A DNA stretch of 64,000 nucleotides from Numida meleagris (lineage: Eukaryota; Chordata; Aves; Galliformes; Numididae), in the NCBI RefSeq assembly GCF_002078875.1, contig NC_034412.1, positions 83,404,957 to 83,468,956 on the forward strand. Direction: 5' to 3'. How positions within the stretch are numbered: position 1 is the stretch's first letter; each line of letters begins with the position of its first letter. The translations under genes were made by a program, and so were the position numbers. Shown here one piece after another: positions 11,101 through 26,100 of the stretch. The notes beneath the pieces were generated by a model, which had not been told where the DNA came from, did no database searches, and saw only the letters and a list, made by a program, of their open reading frames with translations.

Positions 11101-14100
11101 CCTGTTTAAGGGGGATATCTTTCAGTATTTACCTTGTAATTTAAAATTCACATTTAAACCCTGTAAAACTCAATGAATCAGGGCACGTGCAGACTGGCAT
11201 GGACAAGTGAGACCAGAACCACATAACTGCCTTCACCTGCATACAAGCCAGGTGCATACATTCTAGTTTGAATGGAGAGCTCAGTACAAGAATGACAGGA
11301 GTGCAAAAACTTGATTACCCAAGGTGAGGGCTAAATGGGTATCATACAAACAATGGCAGCCAGAAGTACGTAAAATGATTTGCTGGAAGCTGATCTTTCA
11401 TCAGTTTTTGTCCTAAAGCAAATCAACGTTACTGGCATACGGTTCCTGACACATAAATACAATCAGTGTCCCCAGATCATCCATGACCTGTATGTCTGCA
11501 GCTATTAATACGCTTAGCTGTGGCCTTGTGAAGAGATAGACAGTTCCAATAGGAACTTGATGACAGAACAATTAGGATTACTATATTTTACCACAACCTG
11601 AAATAAAAACAAGGAATGCAGAACCCAAACTAGAAGGCTAACACTGCCTTCTCAACATCATCTGCAAAACTTACTCATGTCTGGGTTCATCCCACTTAAT
11701 TTTAAGCAACAGAGAAACCTGCATCATGAACTTAGCTGTACTGTTCTCCCTTTGAAAATATGAGAAAAACTGATGTAGCAAAATTTCTCTGGCTGTAGTT
11801 TTGCTCCATAGCTCTAGTCTTTCAATGACTTAAAAGATATTTTAGTTTGCTCCCCAAGCTTAGTCTGGAAGAAAATAACTAGCTCTCTTGGTGAAGAGAC
11901 CTGGCTGTAGAAGATAATATGCTGCAGGTCCAGCATTTTACAGACATATACAGACATGGCCAATCCCTTCCAAAGGAGGTAAGACTTCCACAGTCTGGAT
12001 ATAATCCTTCTTTACTTGCACTGTACCATGGCACATCTCCTTGCACAAATCAATTATACATTAGCCAAACTTCTACAAAGAACACCACAGTTACATAGGC
12101 ATCCAGGCTTTCTATTCATTAAGCAGAAAGAGCTAGCAAAGGGAAATTACGCTCTTAGATACTTCATTTACATATAAGTTCGGGCCCTTTCTCCTACAGG
12201 TATCAGATGCCAGCAACTCTATGCACAAACTTAATTCTCATTCCTGCTTTCTTAATATATGTCTTCATTGGATTATTTTTCTCCTCTATAATTCATGAAT
12301 TATTGTGGACTTTTATCGACTGCAAAGCTAGTTAGCTGCTGCTGGTAACTGCACATAGGTGTGACAAGAAGGATTTTATAATGATACTGAACTACAATTA
12401 CTATGTGTAACAGAAAATATATGTAGTAACTGTGAAACATGGCAGGGAGGTATTGAGAAGAGTACTGTATTGTACCACAGAACAGCTTAATTCTCTGGTT
12501 TCTTGTTTTTCTAGTGTACCACATCTGTCATGTAACTTTAACAGCTTCGTACCCAACAGCAACACAAGTCTGTTTACAGTGGAAAAGAAAAGCTACCCTA
12601 ACAGGATTCTCTGAAGGAATCTGCTTCATACCTTTGGGTCATATGTATACTGCGTACACAGCGTACACTGGCAGCAGCAGGTCACATACTGCTTGCCAAG
12701 ACACAACCCAAGCTTGTATGGTTTCCATAAGCAAGAAAAGTTAGATGAAACAGTCTTATAAAAATGTATTGTTCATGTTTATCAGCATATATGCCTTCTG
12801 TAGAGAATAAAGTTTAGGTAACCTCTGCTAGTGTTTAATTGTTGACTAAATTACTCTGCATTATCACAGAATCATAGAATGGCCTGGGTTGAAAAGGACC
12901 TCAAAAATCATTGAGTTTCAACCCCCCTGCTGAGTACAGGGTCACCAACCACTAGACCAGGCTGCCCAGAGCCATGTCCAGCCTGACTTTGAATGCCTCC
13001 AGGGATGCGGCATCCACAACCTCCTTGGGCAACCTGTTCCAGTGCATCACCACCTTCTGTGTGGAAAAACTTCCTTCTAATATCTGACCTAAATCTCCCC
13101 TGTCTCAGTTTAAAACCATTCCCCCTTGTCCTATCGCTATCCACCCTCACAAACAATCGTTCCCCCTCCTGTTTATACCTCCCTTCAAGTACTGGAAGGC
13201 CACACTGAGGTCTCCCTGGAGCCTTCTCTTCTCCAAACTAAACAAGCCCAGTTCCCTCAACCTTTCTTCATAGGAGAGGTGCTCCAGCCCTCTGATCATC
13301 TTGGTCGCCCTCCTCTGAACTCCTTCCAAGAGCTCCACGTCCTTCTTGTTCTGGGGCCCCCAGGCCTGGATGCAGTACTCCAGATGGGGCCTCACAAGAG
13401 CCGAGTAGAGGTGGACAATCACCTCCCTCTCCCTGCTGGCCACTCCTCTTTTAATGCAGCCCAGAACATAGTTGGCCGTCCGGGCTGCCAGCGCACACTG
13501 CTGGCTCATGTCCAGCTTCTTGTCCACCATGACCCCCAAGTCCTTCTCCACAGGGCTGCTCTCAAGGAGTTCTTCCCCCAGTTTGTATAAATACCTGGGA
13601 TTGCCCCAGGCCAAGTTCAGCACCTTGCATTTGGCCTTGTTGAACCTCATTAGGTTCTTGTGAGCCCGCTTGTCCAGCCTGTCCAGGTCCCTCTGGATGG
13701 CTTCCTTTCCTTCCAATGTATCGACTGCACCGCTCAGCTTGGTGTCATCTACAAACTTGCTGAAGGTGCACTTCATTCCATCACCTACGTCATTGATAAA
13801 GATGTTGAAGAGCACCAGTCCCAAGACTGAACCTTGAGGGACACCACTTGTGACTGGCCTCCACCCTGACATAGAACCATTAATCACAATCCTTTGGCTG
13901 CGACCAGCCAACCAGTTCTTAATCCACCGAACAGTCCATCCCTCAAATCCATACCTCTCCAATTTGGAGAGAAGGATGTGGTGAAGGACCATGTCAGAGG
14001 CTTTGGAGAAGTCCAGGTAGATGACATTCATCGCCCTTCTGCCATCCACTGATGCCATCCCTCCATCATAGAAGGCCACCAGATTGCTCAGGCAAAATTA

Positions 14101-17100
14101 TATCGTTACAAATACTCCTGTTTATTATACAGTTACAAATACTGCTGGTTTCAAAGGGAACTGGTGAGGGTGACTTTGATAACATCATCCCCACAAAATT
14201 ACCTCAAAGAAGAAAGAAATGTTTCTGGAGATCATAACTGACACCACAGGGAACTACATTCCCTGCTATCTAAAAATGCTGCACTGGTTATAATCATCAT
14301 TACTCTGAGTACAAACAAGATTTCAATAACCTTTCATATATATATTTTTTATAAATGTAGTGGGAGAGCACTAGAAATAGAAAATTCATCAAATGAATTT
14401 GAAGAATTCTAGCTGTATTACTAAATGAAACACTCCTAAGAATCCAAGCAAAATAAAAATCAATTTCAATCAAAAACCTACAGACAGAATCAATGCTTTC
14501 ATTTTTTTATTTACTACATAGAAAAGGTGGCTAATATGAATTTCTGGCCAGATATAATTTCTTTGTTCCACAATATGGAGCTTTACAAAAGGAGAAAAGA
14601 AACTTCTGCTAACGCATAGTTCCATGTAGAAATTTGAAAACAGCTGTAAGTTCCATATGACTCCAATTGTGAACTTGTATTACCAGTGACTCAGAAGAGA
14701 GGTAAAGAAAATCAGTATAAGCCAGCATGGCATGGTCCGTACCAGCCAGCAGAGCTGCATTTTCTTTTGCCGTTGGGTCCCCTACTGTTCTAACAGACTT
14801 TCCCAGAGGAAAGCTAAAAAGAACAAGTGTAAACTACTGACAACGGATCTAACATTTGATAATGGGAATAATTCACATTTGGGAAGGATACACAAATCTT
14901 TAAATCACTCATCTTTGATAGAGAATCAACTCCACATTACTCTTTAAGTGAGAATGTACAAGCTGACACAATTGCGACGTAGATATTAGCTAAGGAACTT
15001 TTAAATGAGAGGGAAGTGGTGCAGGATTCACCCTGAGACCCAAGCAAAACCCCATTTCCATATTTCTACAGTGACTGGGTTTAAGCTCTGTGGTCAGCTG
15101 AGATCTAGTTAATGCAGCCAGTGGTGTCTTGGCAGTTACTTGGCTGACAAGCGTGACACAGAGATGTCTCACATGGCAAAGTACTGCGAAAGATGAGCCT
15201 AACCTTCAGCTGCTGTTCCAGAGTGGTGTGGGACTTCAGTAGGTACCGTACCACATTTGCCATCCCTGGGTAAATCTTTTTTATATTCTTGGTTTGGAGA
15301 AATGAATCAAGCACAACGTCCTTACATTACAGTGACCTGAATAGCCGACTGTACTCCAGTGACTCTACTGGCAAAATTCCCATTAATTAAAGGAAGCTTA
15401 GATGCTAATCACACATGAGGACACCTACAGTTATTTGCCAGAATCTAGAGTTCAGTTCTACCCAAGGAGATCGAATGAGCTGGTAACAAGTTAAACAAAA
15501 CATGAATGGACCTAAGGTCTTGCTCCCTGAACTAGAAACAGAACTTTTTCATCATCATTTCTTCAGTCAGTTGCAAATTAGCAGTTAATAACCTTGAATA
15601 AATGAAGCTACCGCATGACTACTGGAATAGAAAGCAGTAGAAATACACAGATAATTAGAAAAAGCTGGAGATACTGTCTTGTTTAAACAGATTATCCCCT
15701 GTTTTACACAGACTATAAATAGTACAGAACACACAAACAACTGGTCCTACTTTGAAAGGCTCTTTCAATCAGCATATCCTCGCCGCACCATTTCTTTGTG
15801 GGCTTCATTATCATGAGAATGGAGTCCTCACCTCAGCAGTCGCTTTGAACATGTGTGCCAGCTATCTAATAACAGGAGTTATGATAAGCAGTGACAAGAC
15901 AGAAAGGAAGGAATTCCCCATTACAGCTGGCAGATCACTTACGGACTGTACTTTGATCTCAACAGAATAATTCTTTTTCCGCTTCATAACTGAGTTTCCT
16001 TCTAAGATTAGTGTGAAGTGTTTAGAATTCCTGCTATCTTCAGGCCTCATTTTGTGGTGAACCGATACAAAATGTAATTAGAAAATAAAAGGCAGTTGGT
16101 GCTTCTCAGGAGGCAGCCAGCCTTGACAGATCACTTTTTGTATTTCTTCAAGTAAGGAAATACTTATTATGAACTTGGCTTTCCCTCAGGACTTTCTGTA
16201 AGCAGAGAGCCTGGAAGGAAGCACAGCCTGGAAAACTGAACACAAGTATGCCCCATCCCTGGAGGCATTCAAGGCCAGGCTGGATGTGGCTCTGGGCACC
16301 CTGGTCTAGTGGTTGGCGACCCAGCAGGGGGTTGAAACTAGATGATCATTATGGTTCTTTTCAACCTAGGCCATTCTATGATTCTATGAAGTATTAAAGC
16401 AGTAACAAAAGAAAAAATCCCAAACAAACAAACAAAAACCAAGCAACAAAACAGGTTGTATGTCTTCAACATGCTGAAATGCATAAAACAGCCCAGAACT
16501 GGATAACTCTGAGATGTCTTTGGAAATAATACTATTTCAAGTCTCTAACAAGATTAGACAAAAACAGATAGATACTAAATTAGTTCCATGCAGAGTAGTA
16601 AACTAGACACCAAGATTAGAAATTAAAAAAAAACCACAAACTCTTTGTGCTGTTATATGTTGGTTACATTGGTAATTATCGATCAGTCTCAAAGCTTTCT
16701 TTGTATTTAGCCTACGTTTAGCAGTTTTAGATAACTTATTAAACATATACACTCTGTTCTTGCCTGCACAATTGTGTAATGCTGAAATAAGTTAAGACTA
16801 CTTTACTATAGGATATCATAGAAATTTATCATATGTCTCATCTGGTGCAGCAAAAGAACCAAATTATATATAAGCACAGAAACATTCAACTGTTAGTAGT
16901 AAACTGTATTTCCAGAGTATCTACAAATAGAAACCTACACTGTACTTTAAATGTGTGAGACTATTGCAGGCTACTGTCACATTATAAAGCAATGATGATT
17001 ATCGTAGTAAACAGACAGTTTGACTATAAAGTGTTATTAAATTTCAAATAAGGATCAGTTAACCAACTTAACACTTGGTATCTAAGCGTTTCCTGAATTA

Positions 17101-20100
17101 ATTACATCAACAGACTGAAGTTCTTCTACCTAAATTCTCTGCTTTTAATAAGCTGTGCTTACAATACAGATTTATTACTATTACTTTTACTATGGTAATT
17201 ATAATTTTTCCAACTACAAAGTCTCAAAATACATAGTTAAGATGTTTACATTCTGAGCCAGGACTGTCTCCTCCTGAAATTAATGCCAGAACCCATTCCT
17301 TTCAGTGAAGAATGTATTAGACCTTCCCTCTTCTACATATTCATTACAGACCCCGTGAGTTGAGCCTCTCCTGCAAACAGTTCCTCCAGAATTTATCTTG
17401 GTAAATTACAAGCAGAGATGCACTCCTTAGGATAATTAAATTTAGTTAAGGCAGTAAGATTTTTATTAGGCTGACAATTAAAAAACTAGAAGTCTCTTTG
17501 GCTTGATTTCCAGACAGTATTCATAAATACTACCGTAATACTTTCAACTCCGTTTCCTACTCTTCAGATGACTGGCTGGGGTACTATACCTGTTTGTAAA
17601 ATAATGCAGTCAGTCTGATAAATAACTGAAGAATTGGTTTATAAAGGCACTACTGCTGTATTTGTCACTTCCAAGGAAGGAAAGAATTGTTGCATTCTCT
17701 ACAAAATGACTAACCCCTGGATCAGATTTTTGTGTTTATTTTATGCATACTGATACACCAGTTCCCATGTACACTGATAAGCTACATAGTTTAGATTACC
17801 TAAATGTACAAATTTAGTCTAGATTTTGAATATCAAAGCGCAACACTGGAAATATTTAAAATCAGTATTTAACCAGTTCTCAAAAAAGGTAATTAGTGCT
17901 TCAATAGACGCTCATGCCTCAAAATGGAATAAAGATAAAATTATTTTGATCATATACCCAAACACATCCTTCTGAATCCTGTCTGTAACCTTCTACAAAA
18001 ACATTAATTTAAGACTTAGTGTTAAAAATTTGTTCAAATTTCAGTTTTTGAAATCAGAAATACAAATAACAGATCTTTGAATTAATGACGCACAATTGTA
18101 TAACGCTGATCTAATAATTGGGAAATGAGATTATGGGAGATTCTTCAGTAGTCAAGGACTGTACCAGGCACAGTATTACAACTCTCTCTGTTTCATACTT
18201 GGTATGTAGAGAAACCTGCCCTGAATATGTATTGAAACTGTAGAATTAACTGCTCACAGAGAATTTAAATTATATCCTTTGGAAGAAGATGAGACGGTTT
18301 GCCCAGGTAAGATTTGCGCTCAGTGACAGGTCAAAACCTTCCAACTCTTACCTTTTGGTGGAAAATAGGACTTGCTTTCTGCTTTGTGAGGCCAATCTAC
18401 TACCAAAGGTCCAAATCGTCTGAAGCTAGCGGTAATTTCATCTGAAAACAGATGTAACAGTTGAAATTAAAACAAATGAAAAAGTACTCAGTGACGAAGT
18501 ATTAGCAAATGAAGATCTTTGTTTATAGCGAAGTTTGATGCGTCATGGAAATAGAGGAGTGAAGTTTCCAAGTTTCCCAAACAAAAGCCATAAACAGATA
18601 CCTCTTCCAAGTGTTAACATTTACACAAAATGCTTCTGGTGATTTTATGCTTACATTTTTTTTTTCTTTTATTTTTTCAATTGCTCAGTAACAGGTGATT
18701 TCAGAAGGATATGGACAACTAAAAGCAGTGGTGAAAACTGCTACGTTACTTTTTCATATTCAGGATCTGGTTTAAACACGAGCAGATGATTTATGATTTA
18801 GTGATCTATAGTTCAGATCTACAAGAACAGTAACTTATTGAACAAATACACTCTTATTTCTTTCAGCTGCCTCTTGAATCAGCATATAAGCACGCAAGAA
18901 AGAAAGAAAATGCACCTCCACGTCTTTGTTCAGCGTTTGTATTAAAAGCAACAGTTCACATTTGAGGTAGAAGCTGAAGTGTACAAAAAGAAAAGTTGAG
19001 ATATATTAAAATAAATCCCTTAGTACATTACAGGGGAGCATCATCATGAAGATGAAACCAAAGTATGGTCCTTCTATGTCTGAAAGATAATTAACCACAA
19101 GCAGCTTATTTGGTTTGCAAGTTATTCCAGGATTACACTGAACCTTATAAAGGGACTTCTGTTTACATTACAAAGCTAGCATGCAATTTACTTTTATCTG
19201 CACAGGAGAAACCTAATATTAAACAGTACGATTACTTCAAATCAGCACTATTATACAAAGCAATTCCAACTGCATCACGTAACAATCTGAGCTTCCATGG
19301 TACATTCTGTATTCAGTGCATCACACAGTGCTCTTCCGCTTGACCTTCCTCTGCCTTAGTTTCTCTGTTTAGTAACAGGAATAATATTAACCTTTCTAAG
19401 CGACTTTTGAAATTTTCAGGCAATAGTAAAATAGAATTTGAAATTCAATTACTAATAGCCATTTCCTATGAATAGATGATAAAGTAGGTTCATATAGAGG
19501 ACACTATGGAGGCCAAACACGTATTTGAAAGGAATACGCATCCCCAATATCACTGAAAGTTAAGCATAATCACAAATTCCTGGCATCATATGGAACTCTA
19601 AGGGCAGAATCAGAACTAAATCATCTCAAAATCAAAAGGAATGGATGACATTAAATGACCCTAAGCACAGTATACTCATCAACTCTCATTAAAAAAAAAA
19701 TAAAAAAATCTAATTGTAGCTTCTTATAACACAACATTACTTCGCTAGATGGTTTATTTCCACTACCTAATTTACCTTATTTTTCTTTCTCCCTCCTTCC
19801 AAACTTCATTTACTTAGTTTTCAGGCAGCTCACCTTCATCAATATCTGGTGGAAGACCTCCAACAAACACTTTCCGAGAAAAACGCTCAATTCGTTCCCC
19901 ATTCTGATGACCTGAATAGCAGGTAGGTGAATTTAAGACTCCAACTTGATCATTATGACCGTCGTCCAACAAACCATCATCTATCGGGAAGAGGGAAGAA
20001 CGGCCTTAAAAAGAAAAAATATATATACATTTATATATTAAAACAACTTCATGGCAGTGCATCATAAGGTAATTTTAGAACGGGGGAATGGGAAAATAGC

Positions 20101-23100
20101 AGTCTGGAAAGTAAATACAAATATCAAGGTATTAGAAAAGTACACGAGCTAAAGAAAAACTAAGGTAATGAAGAATGTATTAAAACTTCCAAAGGGAAAT
20201 TCAAGATTGTAAACTGACATCTCCGTAAATATAATACCTCATGCTATCTTGTAGTTAGTCTGCTGCATCAAGCAGGAAAATAATAATTTGTTCTTAAATA
20301 AAGAATCTTGTTTAGAAGAGATCATATTAAGGGCTGCTTAAGTGAATTTAATTAGATTGCCTTTGGTTTAGCTTCAAGTTAAAGGGATAGCTTCTATCAC
20401 ATGAAAGACTACTGCATGTCTAAAAATTACACTTTAATTGACCAGACAGAGATGGAATATATACACAGTAGGACATTTCTAATGGGTACGCTGTCTCTTT
20501 TCTTTTAGAAAATTCTGATTCTCCTAATGTCAAAACAGATTTAGTTTCTATGAAAGCAGAAGATAATTTTAACAAATGAGCATAATGTAACACTTGAAAA
20601 AATGAGTCACAATGCTGATTTGCACTTGCTTTTAATTTTACGACAGTTGTGAAGGGAAGCCTTTGGGTGGTTCCTAACATGTTGCAGTCTGCAGTGAGAT
20701 TGCAGTTGCCCTATTTGAGGACAAAGTAAGTCAGGTTTTTCAAGGGTTGCTGTTGCGTACCTCCTCTCCTTGTAACAATAAATGTTCCAACAGAAAAGCT
20801 ACTGCAACTGTGATATCCAAGAAGACCGTAGGACAGCTTTGCAATTGCAAAGTAATCGAAACAGACACATAGATGGCAAAGGAGATTGAAAACATGGTGT
20901 TTCTGTCCCACTTTCACACACATAACCACTTTCCCATTTGCAGATTTCAGAGAACTCCAAAACAAAACATCCTGACAGTCATGCATCTTCAGTTATTCAA
21001 ACTTTCGCTGCTTTAGGTTAGCAACAAAGATTAACCACAGTTTCACATTCAGAAGCTCAGAAAGAAACACTTTAGCAAGGCAAAATAAATATGCCAACAT
21101 CAGCATTTATTCTGACACGCAATTTTTCTGTTTCTTTCTCACTTTTTAAGCTATTACTATTTATTGTCAAGTCATTTTGGAATTCAGCTGCTTTCCAAAA
21201 ACAGAGCAAGCAAGAACAACCAAAAAACCTAGCACACTTTTGACAAGCAAGTTCATTTTCCACCTCAAACGGGCCAACTTCTTCCTAGTTCACCCACTGC
21301 AAAGCAGAAGCAGTAGGCTTGTGACAGCTGAGTCTGCAGTATCTTAGCTGTGACCTGTACCACAGTCTGACTTTTATCCCATCTCAGGAAAGCCCCGTAG
21401 GAACACCTGCAGAAATTCTGCAGATCAGCTTGGGGTGAGTGTGGTGTGAAAGCCATCCATTTCCAGAAAACCATCTGCCATCAGGTGCTTAAAGATGACG
21501 CTGGAGGAAGAGACAGCAAACATCATGACTAACGACCCATGTTGTGGTAATGCCTAGCGGTCCTACATCGATACCTGAATCCACTATAAAAATACAGCGC
21601 ATCAGAAACACTGAATGAAAACGCAAGCGTGCTAGGAATCAACTAGATGTAATTGTAAATCGTGATCGTAAAACAGAAGCAGGACCACTGGGCAGTACTG
21701 AGTCATAAAGACAGTAACTACAATGTCTTTATGGTGGCATTTCACGTTTATGCCTGATGTAGCAATCTGACAGAGCAGAATACAGCAAACATAGGAAGCC
21801 ATAGCAGGCTCCATCATTCTAAAAAATGGTGATGTATTTGAAAATACGACTAGTGGGAAGCAAGTGATGGCATTCTCACTTGCTATCATAAGGATGCATT
21901 CATTCAGCACCTAGATGATAGCAACAGCAGAGAGCCTTTAGAAATGGAAGCAAGGAGCTTGTGCTTGATGGGGCAGGAAACTCAGAAAGCAATGGACAAA
22001 CACAGCTGGAAGAAGCAGCCAGGAAGATTCTTCTTGTACACGACCTATTTAGACAGGAAGAGTAGGATCATGCTATGACAACCCCAAAAAGGAAAAATCT
22101 GCAGCAGCTGACTAATGTGGGTGTGAGTTTCAGTTATGTAGACTAACAGGAACAATCAGGTCTCATGTCTATGAACAAATGGTAATATTTGGTTGCCAAT
22201 CAAGAAAGGAGGATTACAATACTTAAATGACGTAAAAATATGCCAACTCTAATTTAGTAAGTGCTGCTTAGGCTATTGCCACAGAAGCATTTTTTTTTTT
22301 TAAACAAGCAAACAAAAACCACACGCGCACTTAAGGATCAAGTATCTCTTCAGATGACAAAAATTACATTTTCATTTTTCTCTGAAATTATTTTAGATCA
22401 TTCCATTTCTGACTTACAGTATACCAAGTATTTAGGAAGGAAAAACCCTGCAAAACAATAATTGTCAGAGCGATGTACTCCTTCCATGGACCAGAGTTAA
22501 AATCCAGTGACAAGGAGAATCTAAGGCTCTGTTCCCATTACAAATTAAACCGTGAGAAAATGTTTTGAAGAGGAATCAGTGTGATCAGTTTTACTTTAAT
22601 GGGGGGAAAGGTTTCCTGAAAGCAGTGTAGCTCCTCAGAGAGCCGGGATGACATCGAGGACAACGGATTAACACATTTAGAGCAACACACTACTTGAATC
22701 CAAATACTTATTTCTTCCTTCTTTTCACTTTCAAACGCCTCTCATCTGAAGACAGTAAAAATTATTTCCCAGGCTTTCAAATCTCCCCCAAGGACTCTGA
22801 GCTAGGAGGATAAGCCCTTTAAATACTTTTTTATTTTTGTTTTATGGCAGTGAAAAGAATTAAGCAGAATCTGACACAAATTGTTAGAACAGTACGGTGC
22901 TATTACAGATGTAGATCATGGTCTGTGGCACTCCTCTCTAAAACGGGGCTAACAAGCAACTTGTTATGAACAAACACAGAGATGAAGACAGTCAAATTCT
23001 GTGTTTACTGTGAAGACTGGAAGTTATCAGAGATCTTGGTGGTTTTGCTGCATGTACAATCACAGGTTACATTCTCATATAGCTGAATCAGTGCTCTTTT

Positions 23101-26100
23101 TCTAGGGTCAGTGAACACACACCGATTTATACTACAATCTATTTATTGTTTCCAAAGGGTTGTCTATTAGATTTCTTCCCAAGTTTATGTTTTAAAGATT
23201 TGTGCTACACAATCACTTACACAGAAGCAAATAATGAGTTAGGACAATTAGCAAACTGTATACTTCTAAAGGAGGCGACAACTGCAAGCAGTTACCATTA
23301 GCATGAACAAAATTATGATTAGAGCTACAGTGTTTTAACTGATTAAGGGATTTGTAATTCAAAATTTAAGAGATCAATGATCCAAACAATCCACCCCTCC
23401 TTCCCTCACACCCTCCAACTTCCCCATATTAAGGAAACATGCAGATAAGCATTTATAAGAAACATATGGATTAATTAATCGTAAGGATCAGTAACAGCTC
23501 CACCAGAATTAATTGTACTGTAACAAACAGAAGTGAGTTACCTCGTCTTCGCCCATAACTCCTTGCTGCATGTAAACAAAGGACAGATTGTCAAATGTCA
23601 AACAACTGTGTTATGCCCACATAATAAAATATTTATGATACAAAAAAGGATGTGGGTGAGTGATAAATAAAAATCTGCATTGCTATTTGTCATTAGTCAC
23701 TGTAGAAGGGACTGGGATAAATTAAAGTCTCACTTAAATATAATTCTGTTTTACTACCAAATTAATGTTAGAACTAGCTACGAGGAATACAGTTTAAAAT
23801 ACGGCAACATTGCACAAATGTTAAGTATTCAATGTGCCTTTATACTTGATCTTAACTTCACATTAATTACGGAAGCACAAAGTATGTAAATTTATAATTA
23901 ATCTCCACAAGTGCAGTTTGTATCTTATACAAGTGTCTAAATAACACATAGGGCACTGAAACTGTAAAAAGGAATATATTGCTTTAAAAACCATGTAGCA
24001 AGCATTGCATTAATCACAGAAACATCCTGGTCCATGGAACAGTTTGTACAGTCCTTTCGGTGACAATGCAAATGCTATGACCTTCCTTTTTCATGAAAGG
24101 ACCTAGCAGAAAATTAACCGCAAGGTTTTGTTTGAAACAAAAGACTCCTTGTGGTGGCAAACAAAATCAGGGCACAAGTCACAAGAAACAGCATTGTACC
24201 AAAAACACTACACAAAGGCGATGCAGCAATTTCTGACAGACTGCAAGTAAATCCAAGGTTTGCCTAACTTCTGAGTTTTGCAAGACTCTTAAAGAGGTCG
24301 TGCGTGTAGCTACTGTCTCTGGAACTGTACTGCCTGCTCCTCAGCCTGAAGGTTAAGGAACTAAAAATAGATGGATTACGAATACAAAAGCTATCAAGTT
24401 ATGTGCAATTTTTCAGTTTCACTTCTACAAAGTATTTTCAATTCCTGCTTTTCAGATATGGAATCTGAGAAAGATCACTTTAATCACTGAAGCACTGTAG
24501 TTAAATATCCAAATAGATTACTGTAAAAAACCTTACAGTGATATTCACGAACAAAGATTACTGTGTTTCTGCATCATTGTTTTGATTTTACTGAGACTTC
24601 ACGCACGGATCTCTCCTAAAATGCAACTTTGGTTCTGAGACACCGATATTCATGCAGCCTCATAAACTCAATGACTCGCGAATGTCATTCACTGTTCCAT
24701 TTTCACATTACTAAACACTCACATGCTGATACTTCCATTTGCATAGTTTTAGTAAGTATACATTTTTGTTTTCTTCATCCCTTCTTACTAGGAATTCAGT
24801 GGATTGCGTATGGAATTCTGAAAGTCTCTCTCATATTTCCTCCCTTAAAACAGGTATTTCTTATATAACAGTAACAGTATATTCCTATCCAACTTGCATT
24901 GAACAGTCTTTCAAATTTATTTTCCTTCACCTGAAAGGATTACAACTGATTACAACAATCTTTTGCTTGAAGTTTTTCCATACCCTCCTACTTTCTGTTG
25001 TAACCCAAAACAAAAAAGCCCAGTTTCAACTAACAAAATGGTAACACCTAAATCCTGCTTTCCCACCAGTAAATAGCATCCACAAAATACAACGTATTCT
25101 TCTACAGAGGATCTGATTAGTTCTCCTACTAGGGGATGCTGCATGGGGAAAACAGTGTCCAACTTCAGACTTGTTTCCATCTGAAGTCAGGCACTTTCAA
25201 GACACGCAGCTTGGCCACTGCTGCAGCAAGTAAGGATCTTTTCTGATTCTTGGCCAGAGAGACTCCCACATAGCATTACAAGCAGCGTCACCGAGTCCCC
25301 ATCTAACCCCTTGTACTCTTTCTTTTTTTCACTCCCTTCCACAAATAAAACGAGAGTAATCAGGGAAAATGTGAGTGCACCACATCCACAGCAATGAGTG
25401 CACTGGCACGTTCCCTCTCAGAGAGTAATATGGAAATGCATATTAGTAAGCATCTTCTGGCACAAAGCCTTAGTAATTTTTCTTCTCTTCTGCAAGTTCT
25501 GCTCCTTTCTGCCAACCAAACCAGCTTGGCTACTTTCTTATGTATTCCTAGTTAAGGCAAACTGATACACACAAAAGTATTTTATTACAGTACACCTCAA
25601 CTATTTCTCTTTATGCATTTTAAAATAGCAGTAATTTATAGAGATAAACACAGAATTGTTATTAAAATCCTAAAAAAGCCACAATGCAATTCAGTTTAGA
25701 AGAATTGCTGCAGTGTTTTATATAGAGAGAAATGACGATACGCTGAAGTTATCTGTTTATCTGTGCATTCGTTGCTTAGGCAAAACAATGCCATCAGAGA
25801 AAACAGAAAAATAACTGTATCTGATATTTTCACATTATTTACTTTATTTGTATAGCAAACCCCTTATCTCCTAATACTTATCCATTTTGTCCATTTGGAT
25901 TGCAAACTAGTTTGGGCATCGATTTTTTGCCACTTGACTGCAGAAAACTTTGATCTCCTTCTCAAATCCCAACCTGAAGGCACTGCTGCAGTAAATGTGA
26001 CCACTGATACCAAAATGCAGGGTTTTGCAAAACTCTTTTTTTTATTCTATTATTTTTATCCATAGTTTAGGACCACGATCACTGTGGTTCTGTTGTAGGT

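Larger units (their letters stand above)
9929..18351 (-). other. CPEB2: CPEB2 intron 7
   Basis: An 8.4-kb GT-AG intron. It contains a long CR1 copy at 12862-14086 and a CR1 tail at 16243-16389. The remaining AT-rich DNA shows no coding or RNA gene that I can recognise. Confidence 0.9.

Noticed and set aside
13126..13590. Plus-strand open frame of 154 codons
   Set aside because: It is antisense to the CR1 reverse transcriptase fragment.
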